From Sulfidibacter corallicola (GTDB taxonomy: Bacteria; Acidobacteriota; Holophagae; Acanthopleuribacterales; Acanthopleuribacteraceae): DNA of 64,000 nt. The notes beneath the pieces are model-generated. The model saw only the letters and a list, made by a program, of their open reading frames with translations, did not search any database and was not told where the DNA came from. Positions 1-12,100 of the stretch are shown in pieces; position 1 is the first letter of the stretch; each line of letters opens with the position of its first letter. The position numbers and the translations under genes are program-made. Location: the NCBI RefSeq assembly GCF_017498545.1, contig NZ_CP071793.1, positions 10,720,256-10,784,255 on the forward strand, written 5' to 3'.

Positions 1-135
1 GCTCTCGTAACCCCAGCGCGCGGCCGGGACGGGTGCGATGGCGCACTCGCCGCGGCAGAGCAGTTGCCAGTAGGCCTCGGGCGAGGGCGCGCCCGGGAAC
101 CGGCACGAGAGGCCGATCACGGCGATGTCGCGGTG
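1..135 (-). other. PKS module 7: start of KS7
   Basis: The last codons in the window read DIAVIGLSCRFPGAPSPEAY, the standard N-terminus of a ketosynthase, after an Ala/Pro-rich linker that follows the module 6 ACP. The synthase therefore continues with at least one more module past the left edge. The active-site cysteine lies outside the window, so activity cannot be judged. Confidence 0.85.
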
Positions 136-3100
136 GCCGCGCTCGGCCGCGGTGGATGTGGCCGGAGCCGGTGCAGGGACAGGTTGAACCTCGGCCTTCA
201 GAGCTGGTGGTCCGGAAGACAGGGCCGCCAGTTGCGCTTCTGCGCCAACGGGAAGCGCTGCGTCCCGTGAAGGCGTCGCGGCGTCCAGGGCTGTCCGCAG
301 TTCCGCTTCGAAGTGGTCCAGCAGCCAGGCCGAGAGGTCGCGAATGGTGTTGACCTCGAACATGAGCGAGGGGTCCAACTCGCGGCCGAGGGCCCGGTTG
401 AGGTCCTTGGCGACCTGGGCCAGGAGGATCGAGTCGACGCCGACCTCGGGGAACGGCGTACGGGGTCCCAGTTCGGCGGCATCCAACTTGAGCTCGGCGC
501 AGAACAGCGAAGTCAACCAGCGCCGCGTGGCGGCGAGAAGGTCACCACGACCCGACACCGCACCCGAAGCCCCAACGTTCGAAGTCCCCGACGAACCCTG
601 AGTGGCGTCGCGCCCGGTAGGTTCGGCGGCCCGCCGAACGCGATCCCCATCACCCTCCGAAGGCGCCCAGTTAGAAGTCCCCCACGAACCCTGAGTGGCG
701 TCATGCCCGGTAGGTTCGGCGGCCCGCCGAACGCGATCCCCATCCCCTACCGAAGGCGCCCGGTCCGGAGTTCCCCACGAACCCAGAGTGGCGTCGCGCC
801 CGGTAGGTTCGGCGGCCCGCCGAACGCGATCCCCATCCCCTACCGAAGGCGCCCAGTTCGAAGTCCCCCCCGAACCCAGAGTGGCGCCGGGCCCGGTAGG
901 TTCGGCGGCCCGCCGAACACGATCCCCATCACCCTCCGAAGGCGCCCAGTTCGAAGTTCCCCACGAACCCAGAGTGGCGTCGCGCCCGGTAGGTTCGGCG
1001 GCCCGCCGAACGCGATCCCAATCCCCTACCGAAGGCGCCCGATTCGAAGTCCCCCACGAACCCAGAGTGGCGTCATGCCCGGTAGGTTCGGCGGCCCGCC
1101 GAACATCCTCACGCCTCCCAGTTCCATCCACACCATCTCCCCCGAGCCGAGCCTCCAACAACCGCTCGGGCCGCCAGCGATTCGGGTCGACCACGGCGGG
1201 CAGCACCACGGGCCCGATGCGCTCGGCCAGGATCCGATCCAGCAGGGCCAGGCCCTCCGCGTCGGTGTGGCTGAGCATGCCCGTGGCCCGGTAGGCCGCG
1301 CTGTGGATTTCGCCCACCCCGGACTCCTTCCAACTGGGCCACTGAATGCTGACCAGCGGTGCCGTCTCGTGGTGGGCGCGAGCGAAGGCGTCCATGAAGG
1401 CGTTGGCCATGGCGTAGTCGCCGTGACCCACGGCCAGGCTGGGCACGATGCCGGAAACCGAGGAGAAGTTGAGGAAGAACCGCAACGGCTCGGCACCGAA
1501 AACGGCGAAGAGCGCTTCGAGGCCGGCCACCTTGGGCGCCAGGACGCGGGCCACGCTCGCCTCGGTCTTGCGAACGAGCGCCGGATTGGCCGGATCGCCG
1601 GTGCCGGCGCAGTGGATCAGGCCGCCGATGGGGCCCAGGTCGGCACGAACGCGATCGCGATGGCCTTGCAACGCGACCCGGTCGGCAATGTCGAAGGACA
1701 GGACCTCGACGCACGCGCCGGCGGCTTCCAGTTCCCGAATCGTGCGAATTTTTCCGGCGACCCCGGGGTCGAGCTCGCCTTCCCATTGGTCGCGAGGCGG
1801 AAGAGCCTGGCGGCCGGTGAGCACCAAGCGCTTCACGCCGTAGTGGGTCACGAAGTGGCGGGCACAGAGCGCACCCAGGCCACGGGTGCCGCCGGTGATC
1901 CACAGGACCCGGTCCTCGGGGAACGAAATCCGCGCGACCGGCTGCGATGCCGGGGGCCGTTCGCGCAGCATGGCGCCCTGGCGGCGACCGTCTCGGTAGC
2001 GAACATGGGTGAATGCGTCTTGCGCGGCGCACTCGGCGGCGATCCAACGAGCGGCGGTATCGGTGTCGGCACCGGGCGCCAGGTCCAGGTGGCGCGAGCG
2101 AAGCGCGCCGTATTCGCTTTGCAGCATGGCGTACAGACAGGCTTGCAGCGCGCCGCGACCGCCCGCCGCGGGATCCTCACCCAAACCGCGCGTCACGCCC
2201 AACAGCAGCGCGCCGCCGGCGCCGCGATCGATGCGTTGCCGCACCCACTCGAACCAGCCGAGCGCGTTGGCCTGAGCCGGGTCGCAACCGGTCAGGTCGA
2301 TCCAGAGTTTGCAGGGTTCTTCGAGGGCCGCCGCGCGGGACGGCACATCGTCCACGCAGCAAATGCGGGCTTCGTTCAGGCGGCCCGCGACGGCCTCCGC
2401 CAATCCGAGCACCGCCCGCGTCGCCAGGATCACGGCGCCGTCGGACACCGATGACGCGACCGCAGGTGATGCGTCCGCCCAGGTCATTTCCAGCAGGCGA
2501 GACAGGCGACGGGCGGGTTCGGTTCGACGGGCGGGTTGGGTGGGGGCGGCCGGTCGCCAGAACCGTTCTCGTGCGAAGGGGTAGGTCGGCAAGCCGATGC
2601 GCCGGGGCCTGCGCGTGCCGGCGTAGCCCTCGTCGTAGAGCCGGCGCCAATCCACGTCGAGGCCTTTGCACCAGAAATCCAGCAACTTGTCGTACTTGCC
2701 CTTGCGGAACCAGAGCTCGCCCAGGCCGGCCACGTCCTCGTCGGCGGCCAGCACGGCCAGGGTGTCGGCCAGGTGCTCCGCAGGCTCCTCCCCGGCGAGA
2801 TCGCCGCCGGCCGCTGCGGCCAGGTAGCCGCGCAGTCGATCGACCAGCTCTTCCAACGAGTTCACGGTGACGCCGAAGCGGGCGGGCATGGCCACTCGGC
2901 CGACTTGGAGGGTGTAGGCGAGATCGAGCAGATTCACGTCACCGCGCATCTCGACCGGTTCGGGTCCCGCAGAACCGCTACCCATGCCTGGCTGAAGCCG
3001 GCGCAAGTGAGCTTCGATCTCGGCCAGGGAGTCCAGGGCGAGGAAGGTCGCGGGATCCAGCTCGAGCGACAGGGCATCCTGCAGCCGCACCATGAACCGC

Positions 3101-6100
3101 GTCCGCTGAACCCGGTCCATGCCGTACTCGCCGAGGGATTCGTCGCGTGTGACCTGATCCGTGGCCAAGCCCAGCTCGACGGCCAACAAGTTGATCAGGC
3201 GCGGTCCCAGGTCTTCGGAACCGTCGTGCATTTGTGCGCCACACGACTCGCTCGCGGCGGGGTCTCGCTCCGCGCCCTGTGCTCGCTCCACGAACGCCAG
3301 CTGCCGCGCCACGACCTCGCGCAGGCGGTCGCGGTTCCGGGCGGAGAGCACCACGATCGCGGGCGGATGGGTTTCGGTTTCGGCCGGGGCGGGCATCGGT
3401 TCGACTTGGTGTTCCTCGACGATCAGGTGGGCGTTGGCGCCGCCCGCACCGAAGGAGGAAATACCGGCGCGCCGCGGCACCGCGACCCCGTCGATGTGGC
3501 GAGGTGTCCAGGCCCGCGCCGCACGATTCACCACGAAGGGCGTGCGGTCGAAATCGATGCCCGGGTTCAGCGTTTCGGCATGCAGCGTCGGTGCAATGGT
3601 TCGGTGGCGCAGTTGCAGCAGGATTTTGGTCAATCCGGCGATGCCTGCCGCGCTTTCACAATGGCCGATGTTCGATTTGGCCGAGCCGATGGCGCAGAAG
3701 CCGCGCTCCCGGGTGAAGCTCTCGAAGGCGCGCGTCAGGCCGGCGATCTCGATCGGGTCGCCCAGGATGGTACCGGTCCCGTGGGCCTCCAAGTACCCGA
3801 TGGTGCGGGCATCCACGTCGGCCCGCCGCAACGCGTCGCGCACCAGGTCGGCCTGGGCGCGCGGATTGGGCACGGTGTAGCCGTTGGTCTTGCCGCCAGC
3901 GTTGATCATGCTGCCCTTGATGACGCCGTAGATGCGATCGCCGTCAGCCACGGCCTGGGCCAGCGGCTTGAGCAGTACCGCGCCGACCCCTTCGCCGTCG
4001 ACGATGCCGTCGGCCCCGGAACCGAAGGATTTACAGGCGTTGCCGGGCGAGAGCACGGTCAGCTCGGAAAGGCTGAGAAAGTGGGCCGGGTCGAGGATGC
4101 AGTTGACGCCGCCGGCGATGGCCAGGCCGCAGGTTCCGCCATGCAGGCTTTCCAGCGCGAGGTGGATGGCGGTCAGGGACGCCGAGCAGGCGGTGTCGAC
4201 GACCAGGCTCGGGCCCTGGAAATCGAAGGTGTAGGAGACGCGGTTGGCAATGGAGGAGAAGGAGGCCGGACGGTTGTAGGTGCCGTTCATGACCCCGACG
4301 AAAACGCCCACGTCGCGGCGGCCGTCACCGCGACGGCAGAGATTGGCGGGCGTGTAGCCGGCGTCTTCCATGACCTGCCAGGCGGTTTCCAGGAACAGCC
4401 GCTCCTGGGGATCCATGCGCTCGGCGTCGCGCGGCGAGATTTGGAAGAACAGCGGGTCGAAGGCGTCGACGTCGTCGAGGAACCCGCCCCACTTGGAGTA
4501 CATGCGGCCGCGTTTCCCCTTCTCTTCGTCGTAGAAATCGGCCCAGTTCCAGCGCTCGGCGGGGATTTCGGTGACGCTGTTGACGCCGTCGCGCAGGTTG
4601 CGCCAGAAGGCGGCCGGATCCGCGGCACCGGGGTAACGGCCGGCCAAACCGATCACGGCCACATCGCGACCGCGAACGGGGTCGGCGGCGGACGGTCGCT
4701 TGGCGGGTTCGGCTGCGTCACGGAAACGCGGTCCCGCCGGCGGGCGAACCTGGGCGACTGGTGGCGCCACGGGCACCGCCATCGGCGGTGCGATCGACGC
4801 GGAGGCGGGCGCCGGCTGCGGAAGCCCCACGACGCGAATCAGCTCGTCGCGACGGGTCTGCACGAAGTGGTCGACCAGGGCGTCGATCGTCTGGAACTCG
4901 AAGAAAAGGGTGTTGGTGATGTCTTCGAACACCTCACCCAGAGCGCGGGTGAGCTGAATGACCAGAATCGAGTCGATCCCGTATTTTTCCAGCGGGGTGG
5001 CGCCGTTGATGCGGCCGCGCGGGATCTCCAACGTGTCGGCCACCAGGCCTTTGACCAGGTCGGTGGTCTTGGCCCGCAAGACGGCGTCGATGTCGATTTC
5101 AATGCCGATGGAGCGCGGTGCGGCTGGCTCTGCGGATACCGGCGCCGGCCCGGCCACGGGCGTGATCGAAGCGGGTTTTGCGGCGGCCAGTGTCACGCGA
5201 ACCAGGCCGTCCGATTCGGCGAGGATCAGTTGGTTGCCCAGGTGGTGGGCCGCGGAAACCGGGAACAGCGGTTCGCGGAACCCCTCCTCGACCAGAAGCC
5301 GTCGCCACATCTCGGGTGCGAGCCCCGGGCTCCCTGGCAGACGCAGGCTCGGGTCCGCGACCAGCCACCAGCCTTCCAGCAAGCCGAAGGTCAGGTGCCC
5401 GCAAAGCGGGTTGCAGCTCATCTCGTTGACCATCAAGACGCCGTTCTCGGCCAGCAGCGCCTTGGTGTGGCGCAGGGTTTCGCGGATGTCGGCGGTCGCG
5501 TGAAGCACGTTGGTGGCGATCACGAGATCGTAACCGCCCACGTCCAGGTCCTGACCGGCGGGGCAGCGCGACACGTCGAACGGGGCGGTGGTGAAGTAGG
5601 CTCGATCGGCGCCGAAGGTCTTGCGGGCCCGGATCAGGAAACTGTGCGAGAGATCGGTGAAGCGGTATTCGGCGATGTGGGACCCGCAGCGATCCAGTTC
5701 GGGCAGGATCCACGCCGTGGTGCCGCCGGTTCCGGCTCCGATCTCCAAAATGCGGATGGCGGCTCCGGGATCGCGCACGAGGGTCGCTTCCAACCAGGTC
5801 ACGATCTGACCGGTGAGCACGCGGTTGAAGTAATCGGCGACCGGGTTGCCGCGGTAGATTCCTTCGACAAGTTCGTGCGAGGCATTGGGGAACACGACGT
5901 CGGTGGCGGCGACGCGGCCGGTCAAGATGTCGGGCAGGGCTTGCAGGGTGCGCTCGACGAGCAGGGTCAGGGCGGCCAATTGGGGATTGTCGAGCCATTG
6001 GGCCTTTTGGCGATCCCACCGGGCCCAGACGGCGGCCACATCGACGGGTTCGGCCTTCACTCGGTAGCGATCTCCGCCCAGCTCGGTCACCAGGTCCGCT

Positions 6101-9100
6101 TTGGCGAGAAAGGCCAGGCTCTCGACGAACCAGCGATCGTACAGGTCGCGCCAGCCGAGGGCCTGCTTGCGGGCGGCCAGGTCGAACTCCGGCTGGGCGA
6201 ACAGGCCGAGATCCTGGAGTTGGGCGAAGAGCAGACGGCCAAGCGCGGCTTCCAGGTCCGCGTTCCACCAACTGACGGCCGCATCGGGCACCGCGACGCC
6301 GGCCACCCGGGACGCGGCCTGTTCCCGCAGCACTGCCGCCACCGAGTCGCGGCGTGGCGGGCAAGACGTCAAGCGCTGGTCCGCCTGCACATCGTCCAGC
6401 ACGCCGTCGCGAAGGGTTTTCACCAGGGCGAGCTGGTCCAATGGGCCGGCCAGCAGCAGGTCGAGCGCGCCCATGCCCTCGTCGGGTTCGATCGAGGCCA
6501 GGCCGGCGCGGTGCATGCGGCTGCGGTAGTCGTCGGACGCGACGATGCCGGTGTTGCCCCACCAGCCCCAGTTCATGACCTTGACGGCACTTTCGCGCTC
6601 CTGGCGGAGGCGGGCGGCGAAGGCGTCGGCGAAGGTGGAACCGCCGGCGTAATTGCTCTGGCAGGGCGCCTTGGTCCACGAAATGATGGAAGAGAAAAAG
6701 AGCACGAAATCCAGCGGCTGGTCGGCGAAGGCGGCGGCCATGTGAACGCAGGTGTCGACCTTGGCTGCGAGGCCGGCGCGGAAGTCGGCCTCGCTCATGC
6801 CGGCGATGCCGCGGTCGCGCAGCACGATCGCGGAGTGGACCAGACCGTGGACCGCGCCGAAGCGGTGGACGATCTCGCGGCAGGCCCGTTCGAGGGCCTG
6901 GCGGTCGGCAGCGTCGGCGGAGATGTAGTGCGGCGCGGGCCCCAGGGCGGCGAGTTCGCGGAGGGAAGCGTCGATGGCGGCGTCGGCCGGGCGACGTCCG
7001 ATCCAAATCACCCGCGCGTGATAGTGCTGGACGAGGTGCCGGGTCCAGGCGGCACCGATCCCGCCCGCGCCGCCGATGACGACGTAGACACCACCCTCGC
7101 GATAGACCGGCGGCTGGCCGGGTTCGGGCGGGGTCACGGGCAGCAGGTCGAGTCGGAACCATTGGCCGCCGCGATGGGCCAGGCCGTTGCCGTTTGGCTC
7201 GGCGGCCAGGGAGAACAACGGGTCGAGCGGCAGGCCGGCGCGGGATTCCAGGTCGAAGGGACGCAGCGTCCACTGGGGCATTTCCTTGGCGATGCTGCCC
7301 AGCATGCCGTGCACGGCGGCGTGGCTCGGGTCGACCGCATCCCGGCCGTTGACGCTTTGGCTGGCGAAGGTCAGCGCGGTCAGGACGAGCCGCGAGGAGC
7401 CGTGACCCGCGTCGAGCAGGGCCTTGATCAGGTGGAACAGGTGCAGCGCGCCGCGCTCCTGCGCGGACACGAGGTCGGCGTCGCCGCAATTGCGCGCCGG
7501 CTCCGGCGGGGCGACCCACAGCAGGTGCCGAATCGGGCCCGCATCGCGCAGCCAGGCGCGGCAAACCTCGAGATCGCCGTCCAGAAAGATCAGGTTGGGG
7601 AAGCGCTGTGCGAGGGCGGTGCGCAACGGGGCATCGGCGCCGACCACGACCTGGGGTTGGGCGAGGCCCGCGTCGAACGCGAGGCGGTTGTCGGCGATGG
7701 CGGTCCACACCGGCGCCAGAAGGAGCTCGCGGGCCGGCGCGGTGGATTGGCGACGCTCGATCCGGGAAGTCGGGGTGGCCGGTCGCGTGGCGAAGCCGCG
7801 CATGGCGACACGGACACGACCCTGGGCATCGCACAGGTCGATGTCATGCTTGCGTATCGCGGAGTTGCCGCTCCGGCCGAGGACCTTGGTTTCGGGTTGG
7901 AATCCTGTCGAAGCGCTGCCCTCGACAGTTCCCGCGTTTCCGGGCGAGGCGTCGTCGCCGCTGGGTTGGGCAGGGCCGGTAAGGCCGCTGGCCCGACCTT
8001 TATCGACGGTGTTACCGAACACAGGTTTTTCAAAGCCTTTAGCTTGATTTTCGAACGTTACGGAACTTGTTTCACGAACGGTCGAACCAGCGGAGACGGG
8101 TTCGCCGGATGGTCGGACCCAGGCCCACATTTGGGGTTGGGTGGGGCCGAAGATGTCGATTCGATCGAGGGAGAACGGCAGCGCGGGCTGGACGACGGCG
8201 CCGGCGCCCAGGTCGAGGCCGACGACGGCCTGCAGGGCGGCGTCCATCAGGCCGGGGTGGAGCGCGAGGCCGCTCGCGGCCGGGGCTGCAGCGGGCAGCC
8301 GCATCTCGGCGAGCACTTGGCCGGCGCCGTAGGTGAGGTGGGTCAGGCAGCGGAAGGCGGCGCCGTGGCGGACGCCGGCGGCTTCGAGCGCTTCGTGGCA
8401 GCGCTCGGGATCGAGCGGGACGGCGCCGGCAGCGGCGCGAATCGCGGCCAGGTCCAGGCTCGGCGCGTGGGAAGCATCGATGCGCTGGGCAAACCCTTGG
8501 CAGTGAACGACCACGCCCGCCGCTTGATCCAAGCCGTGGTGCCCGCTTTCCGTAGTTCGAACTGAGGCGTCGTGCCCGTTTTCCGTATCTCGATCCGAGG
8601 CGTCGTGCCCGGTAGGTTCACCCGCCGGGTGAACCCGTCGAAGCCTCTCCGCTTCGATGGTTGAGCCCGCCCCCGCGCCAGCCGAGGGCTTCGCTTGGCC
8701 GCCCTCCCCGCTTCGGAAAGGCAAGGCAGTCCCTGCTTCTCGATCTGGGGCGTCGTGCCCGGTAGGTTCACCCGCTGGGTGAACCCGTCGAAGCCGGTCC
8801 GCTTCGCTTATCGACCCCGCAAAAGAGCTGGCCGATTCCTCTGCATCGTACCCCTCCCCGCTTCGGAAAGGCATCGCAGTCCTTGCATCCCGATCTGGGG
8901 CGTCGTGCCCGGTAGGTTCACCCGCTGGGTGAACCCGTCGAAGCCGGTCCGTTTCGATCGGCGACTCCGCCCAAGAGCGAACCGACTCCGTCGCATGGCC
9001 GGCATCGATCGAACCAATGGATGCATCGTCGTGGTTTATCTCTGCGGCGTTCGGGAACGCCATTCCTTGCCGCTTCGAACTGGCGCCTGACTCCTTGCAC

Positions 9101-12100
9101 GGTTTGCTTCGCTCTTTCCCCTCCGCGTTTTCCGTACCCTGGGTCGCTTCGTTTGCGTTCATCGGGCCGATGAACCTACCGGGCCTCGCACCCTCTTTGA
9201 CCTCCGGGCTCTCCGCGCTAAGCCACTTCGAACTGGCGCCTGACTCCTTGCACGATTCGCTTCGCTCTTTCCCCTCCGCGTTTTCCGTACCCTGGGTCGC
9301 TTCGTTTGCGTTCATCGGGCCGATGAACCTACCGGGCCTCGCACCCTCTTTGACCTCCGGGCTCTCCGCGCTAAGCCACTTCGAACTGGCGCCTGACTCC
9401 TTGCACGGTTCGCTTCGCTCTTTCGCCTCCGCGTTTACCGCTGGCTGGGTCGCTTCGTTTGCGTTCATCGGGCCGATGAACCTACCGGGCCTCGCCCCCT
9501 CTTTGACCTCCGGGCTCTCCGCGCTAAGCCGCTTCGAACTGGCGCCTGACTCCCTGCCCGTTTCGCTTCGCTCCTTCGCCTCCGGGCTCTTCGCGCCGCG
9601 CCGCTCCGAGGCGATCTCGAACCTGACGCGCGATCCCCCGCTTTCCGAAGCCGGTGTCAGGCGCAGGCACAGGTCCGCCGAAGCGCCGTTCGCAACCGTG
9701 AGCGGACGGATCCAGGCGACGTGGCTCAGGCGAAGTGCACCGCCCAAACCCAGGGCATCGGCCACCCCGGCCCGGGCCATCTCCAGGTAGGCCACTCCTG
9801 GCAGGACCTTCCGCCCTTGAACGCGGTGCTGGTCCAGGAAGAACTCGGTGCCGTCGAAGGTGGACCGGTACCGCTGTGCCGCCATGTCCGACGCGTTGCG
9901 GTGCACCAGCGGGTGCAGCCACGCCACGCGCGCCGCCGGCGCTTCGCGGAACCGCCAGTAGCGCTCCTTGGCGAACGCGTAACCCGGCAGGCCGACCCGA
10001 CGCGGTGGCGCCGCGCCGTACAGCCCATGCCAGGCCACGTCGGCACCGGCCAGCCAGCGCTCGGCCAAGCGCGCCAACTCCGCCGGCGGAATGGCGCCGT
10101 TCAGGCGCGTCGGCATGACTTCGGTTTCGGGAAGCCGATTCTCGTCCAGGCTGGCGTACCGGCAACAGGCCGGCAGGTCGCCCGCGGCGAAACCTCTCAG
10201 CCCGGTCACCAGCTCGTCGAAGCTGCGGCAGTGGAACAGGGCCCGCTCGTGCATCGCCTCGCGTCCCGTCTGCAGCGTGTAGGCGATGTCGAACATCCCC
10301 GGCGCGGCGCCTTCGCGACGACGATCTTCCAGGAAGGTGGCCAGGGCGCCCGCGACGTCGCGCAGGCTGCGCTCGGTCTTGGCCGAGATCGGGACCAGTA
10401 CGGGCTCGCCCGCGCGGTGGCGCGGCGCCACCCGCGCAGGGTTCGGTACGTGCTCGGCGATCACCAGGTGGGCGTTGGTGCCGCTGTGCCCGAAGGAATT
10501 GAGTGCGGCCATGCGCGGGCGGCCCGGCTCGGATCGCCACTCGGTCACGCGCGTCGGCACGAAGAAGGCCGAGCCGTCGAACTCGATCAGGGGATTGAGA
10601 CGGCGGAAATGGAGCAAACCCGGCAGGTGCCCGTGCTGCAGGGCACACAGGATCTTGATCAGCCCGACCACCCCGGCCGCCGCCGAGGTGTGGCCGATGT
10701 GGGCCTTGGCGGAACCGACCGCGCAGAAGCCGGGCTTGTCCGTAAAGCGGCGGAAAGCCCGCACCAGGGCGTTGGCCTCGACCGGATCGCCCAAGCGGGT
10801 GCCGGTCCCGTGGGCCTCGAAATAGCCGATGCGCTCGGGGTCGATGCCGAAGGTGCGGTAGGTGTCGACGAGCAGCGCTTCCTGGGCCGTCCCGCTGGGC
10901 GCGGTGATGCCGTTGCTGGCGCCGTCCTGATTGACGCCGGAAGCCTCGATCACGCCCAGGACGCGATCGCCGTCGGCAACGGCATCCTCGAGCCGCTTGA
11001 GGACCACCATGGCCACCGCTTCGGAGAGCACGGTGCCGTCGGCGGCGGCGTCGAAGGTGTGGCAACGCCCGCTGGGCGAGAGCATCTCGAGCTGGGCAAG
11101 GGTGACGAGGCCGTCTTGATCGAGGGTCGCGTAAACGCCGCCGGCCAGGGCCAGATTCGATTCGCCCTTGCGCAGGCTCTCGCAGGCCAGGTGGAGCGCC
11201 ACGCCCGAGGAGGAGCAGCCGGTATTGACGACCAGGGCCGGACCGTGCAGGTCCAGGTAGTACGATAGCCGCGAGGCGATCAGCGCGTCGGAGGCACCGG
11301 TGAAGGAGCCGTGGTGGTAGTCGGCCGGTTCGGCCCCGATGAAGCAGCCCACCGCCGTGTCGGACAGCGATTTGGGGTTGTAGCCGGCATCTTCGAGCGC
11401 CTTCCAGCTCTCCTGGAGCACCAGGCGCTGGTGGGGGTTCATGGTCGCGGCGTCGCGCGGTGCGATGTTGAAGAACAGCGGATCGAAGCAGTCGCGATCC
11501 TCCAGCACGCCGGCCCAACGACAGTAGGTCTTGCCTGGCTGTCGCTCGGGGCTGAACGCGGTCGCGGTGTCCAGGTAGGGTCGCGTCAACTCGGTGATGC
11601 CGTCGCGTCCCGCCACCAGGTTGTTCCAGAAGGTGGGGATGTCGGCCGCCCCCGGGAACTGCCCGGACATGCCGATCACCGCGATGCGCAGTGTCGCGGG
11701 TCGATCGGGCTCGGCAGCGCGGACGCGCGCCGGTTGCGGCGTCGACGGAACCGACCGTTCCTGCGCCGAGTCCGCTTCGGACGGGACAGGTGCCGACAGG
11801 CGCTCCCTAAAGGTGTCCACCAGGTAGCGCGTCAGCCGATCCACCGTCGCGTAGTCGAATAGGATCGCCGTGTTCAGCTCGATCCCCAGCCCCTCTGCCA
11901 CGTCCTTCACGAAACCGACACCCAGGATCGAATCGATGCCGTAGTCCGAAAAGGGCAAGGTGCGGTCGATTTCGGTTTTGGCCAGTTTCAGGGTGCGCGC
12001 CATGCAATCGAGGATCAGACCACGAACCCGCGCAGCGGTTTGCTCCCGATCGGCGGGCTCGCCCTCGTTCACGCGCGAATTCACCGTTTCTTCGATTTCC

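Larger units (their letters stand above)
4840..11720 (-). other. PKS module 5: KS-DH-KR-cMT-ACP, with DH split by repeats
   Basis: KS5 (about 11720-10440) has NTGCSSSG, HGTGTRLGDPVE and KAHIGHTS. The dehydratase carries the HxxxGxxxxP motif as HRVQGRKVLP (9799-9828) and the DxxxQ motif as DAALQ (8230-8244). About 360 residues of repeat-derived sequence (about 8520-9608) separate RFEIAS from VVHCQGF, two segments that adjoin in ordinary DH domains. A second low-complexity insert of about 75 residues (about 8100-7870) precedes the DH end, KHDIDLCDAQGRV. A KR (about 7760-6490, GGAGGIG near 7070), a C-methyltransferase (about 5960-5230, LEIGAGTGGTTA) and an ACP (about 5100-4850, GIDSILV) follow. 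Predicted outcome: an alpha-methyl, alpha,beta-unsaturated unit if the DH works. Confidence 0.8.

Noticed and set aside
313..2454. 713-codon plus-strand open frame with internal repeats
   Set aside because: Its repeats are the antisense reading of the 93-bp array of cluster A; the minus-strand frame holds real KR and ACP motifs over the same bases.
5099..7834. 911-codon minus-strand open frame inside the PKS region
   Set aside because: It is out of phase with the frame that carries the KR, MT and ACP motifs, and it is Arg/Pro-rich without any domain.
2536..8565. 2009-codon plus-strand open frame
   Set aside because: It lies opposite the PKS, runs across KS, DH, KR and MT domains, and its translation shows no known fold. 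It arises from the GC-rich codon usage of the minus-strand gene.
8611..9481. Hairpin repeats as a CRISPR array
   Set aside because: Intervals between hairpins are themselves repeated and not unique spacers, and there are no cas genes.
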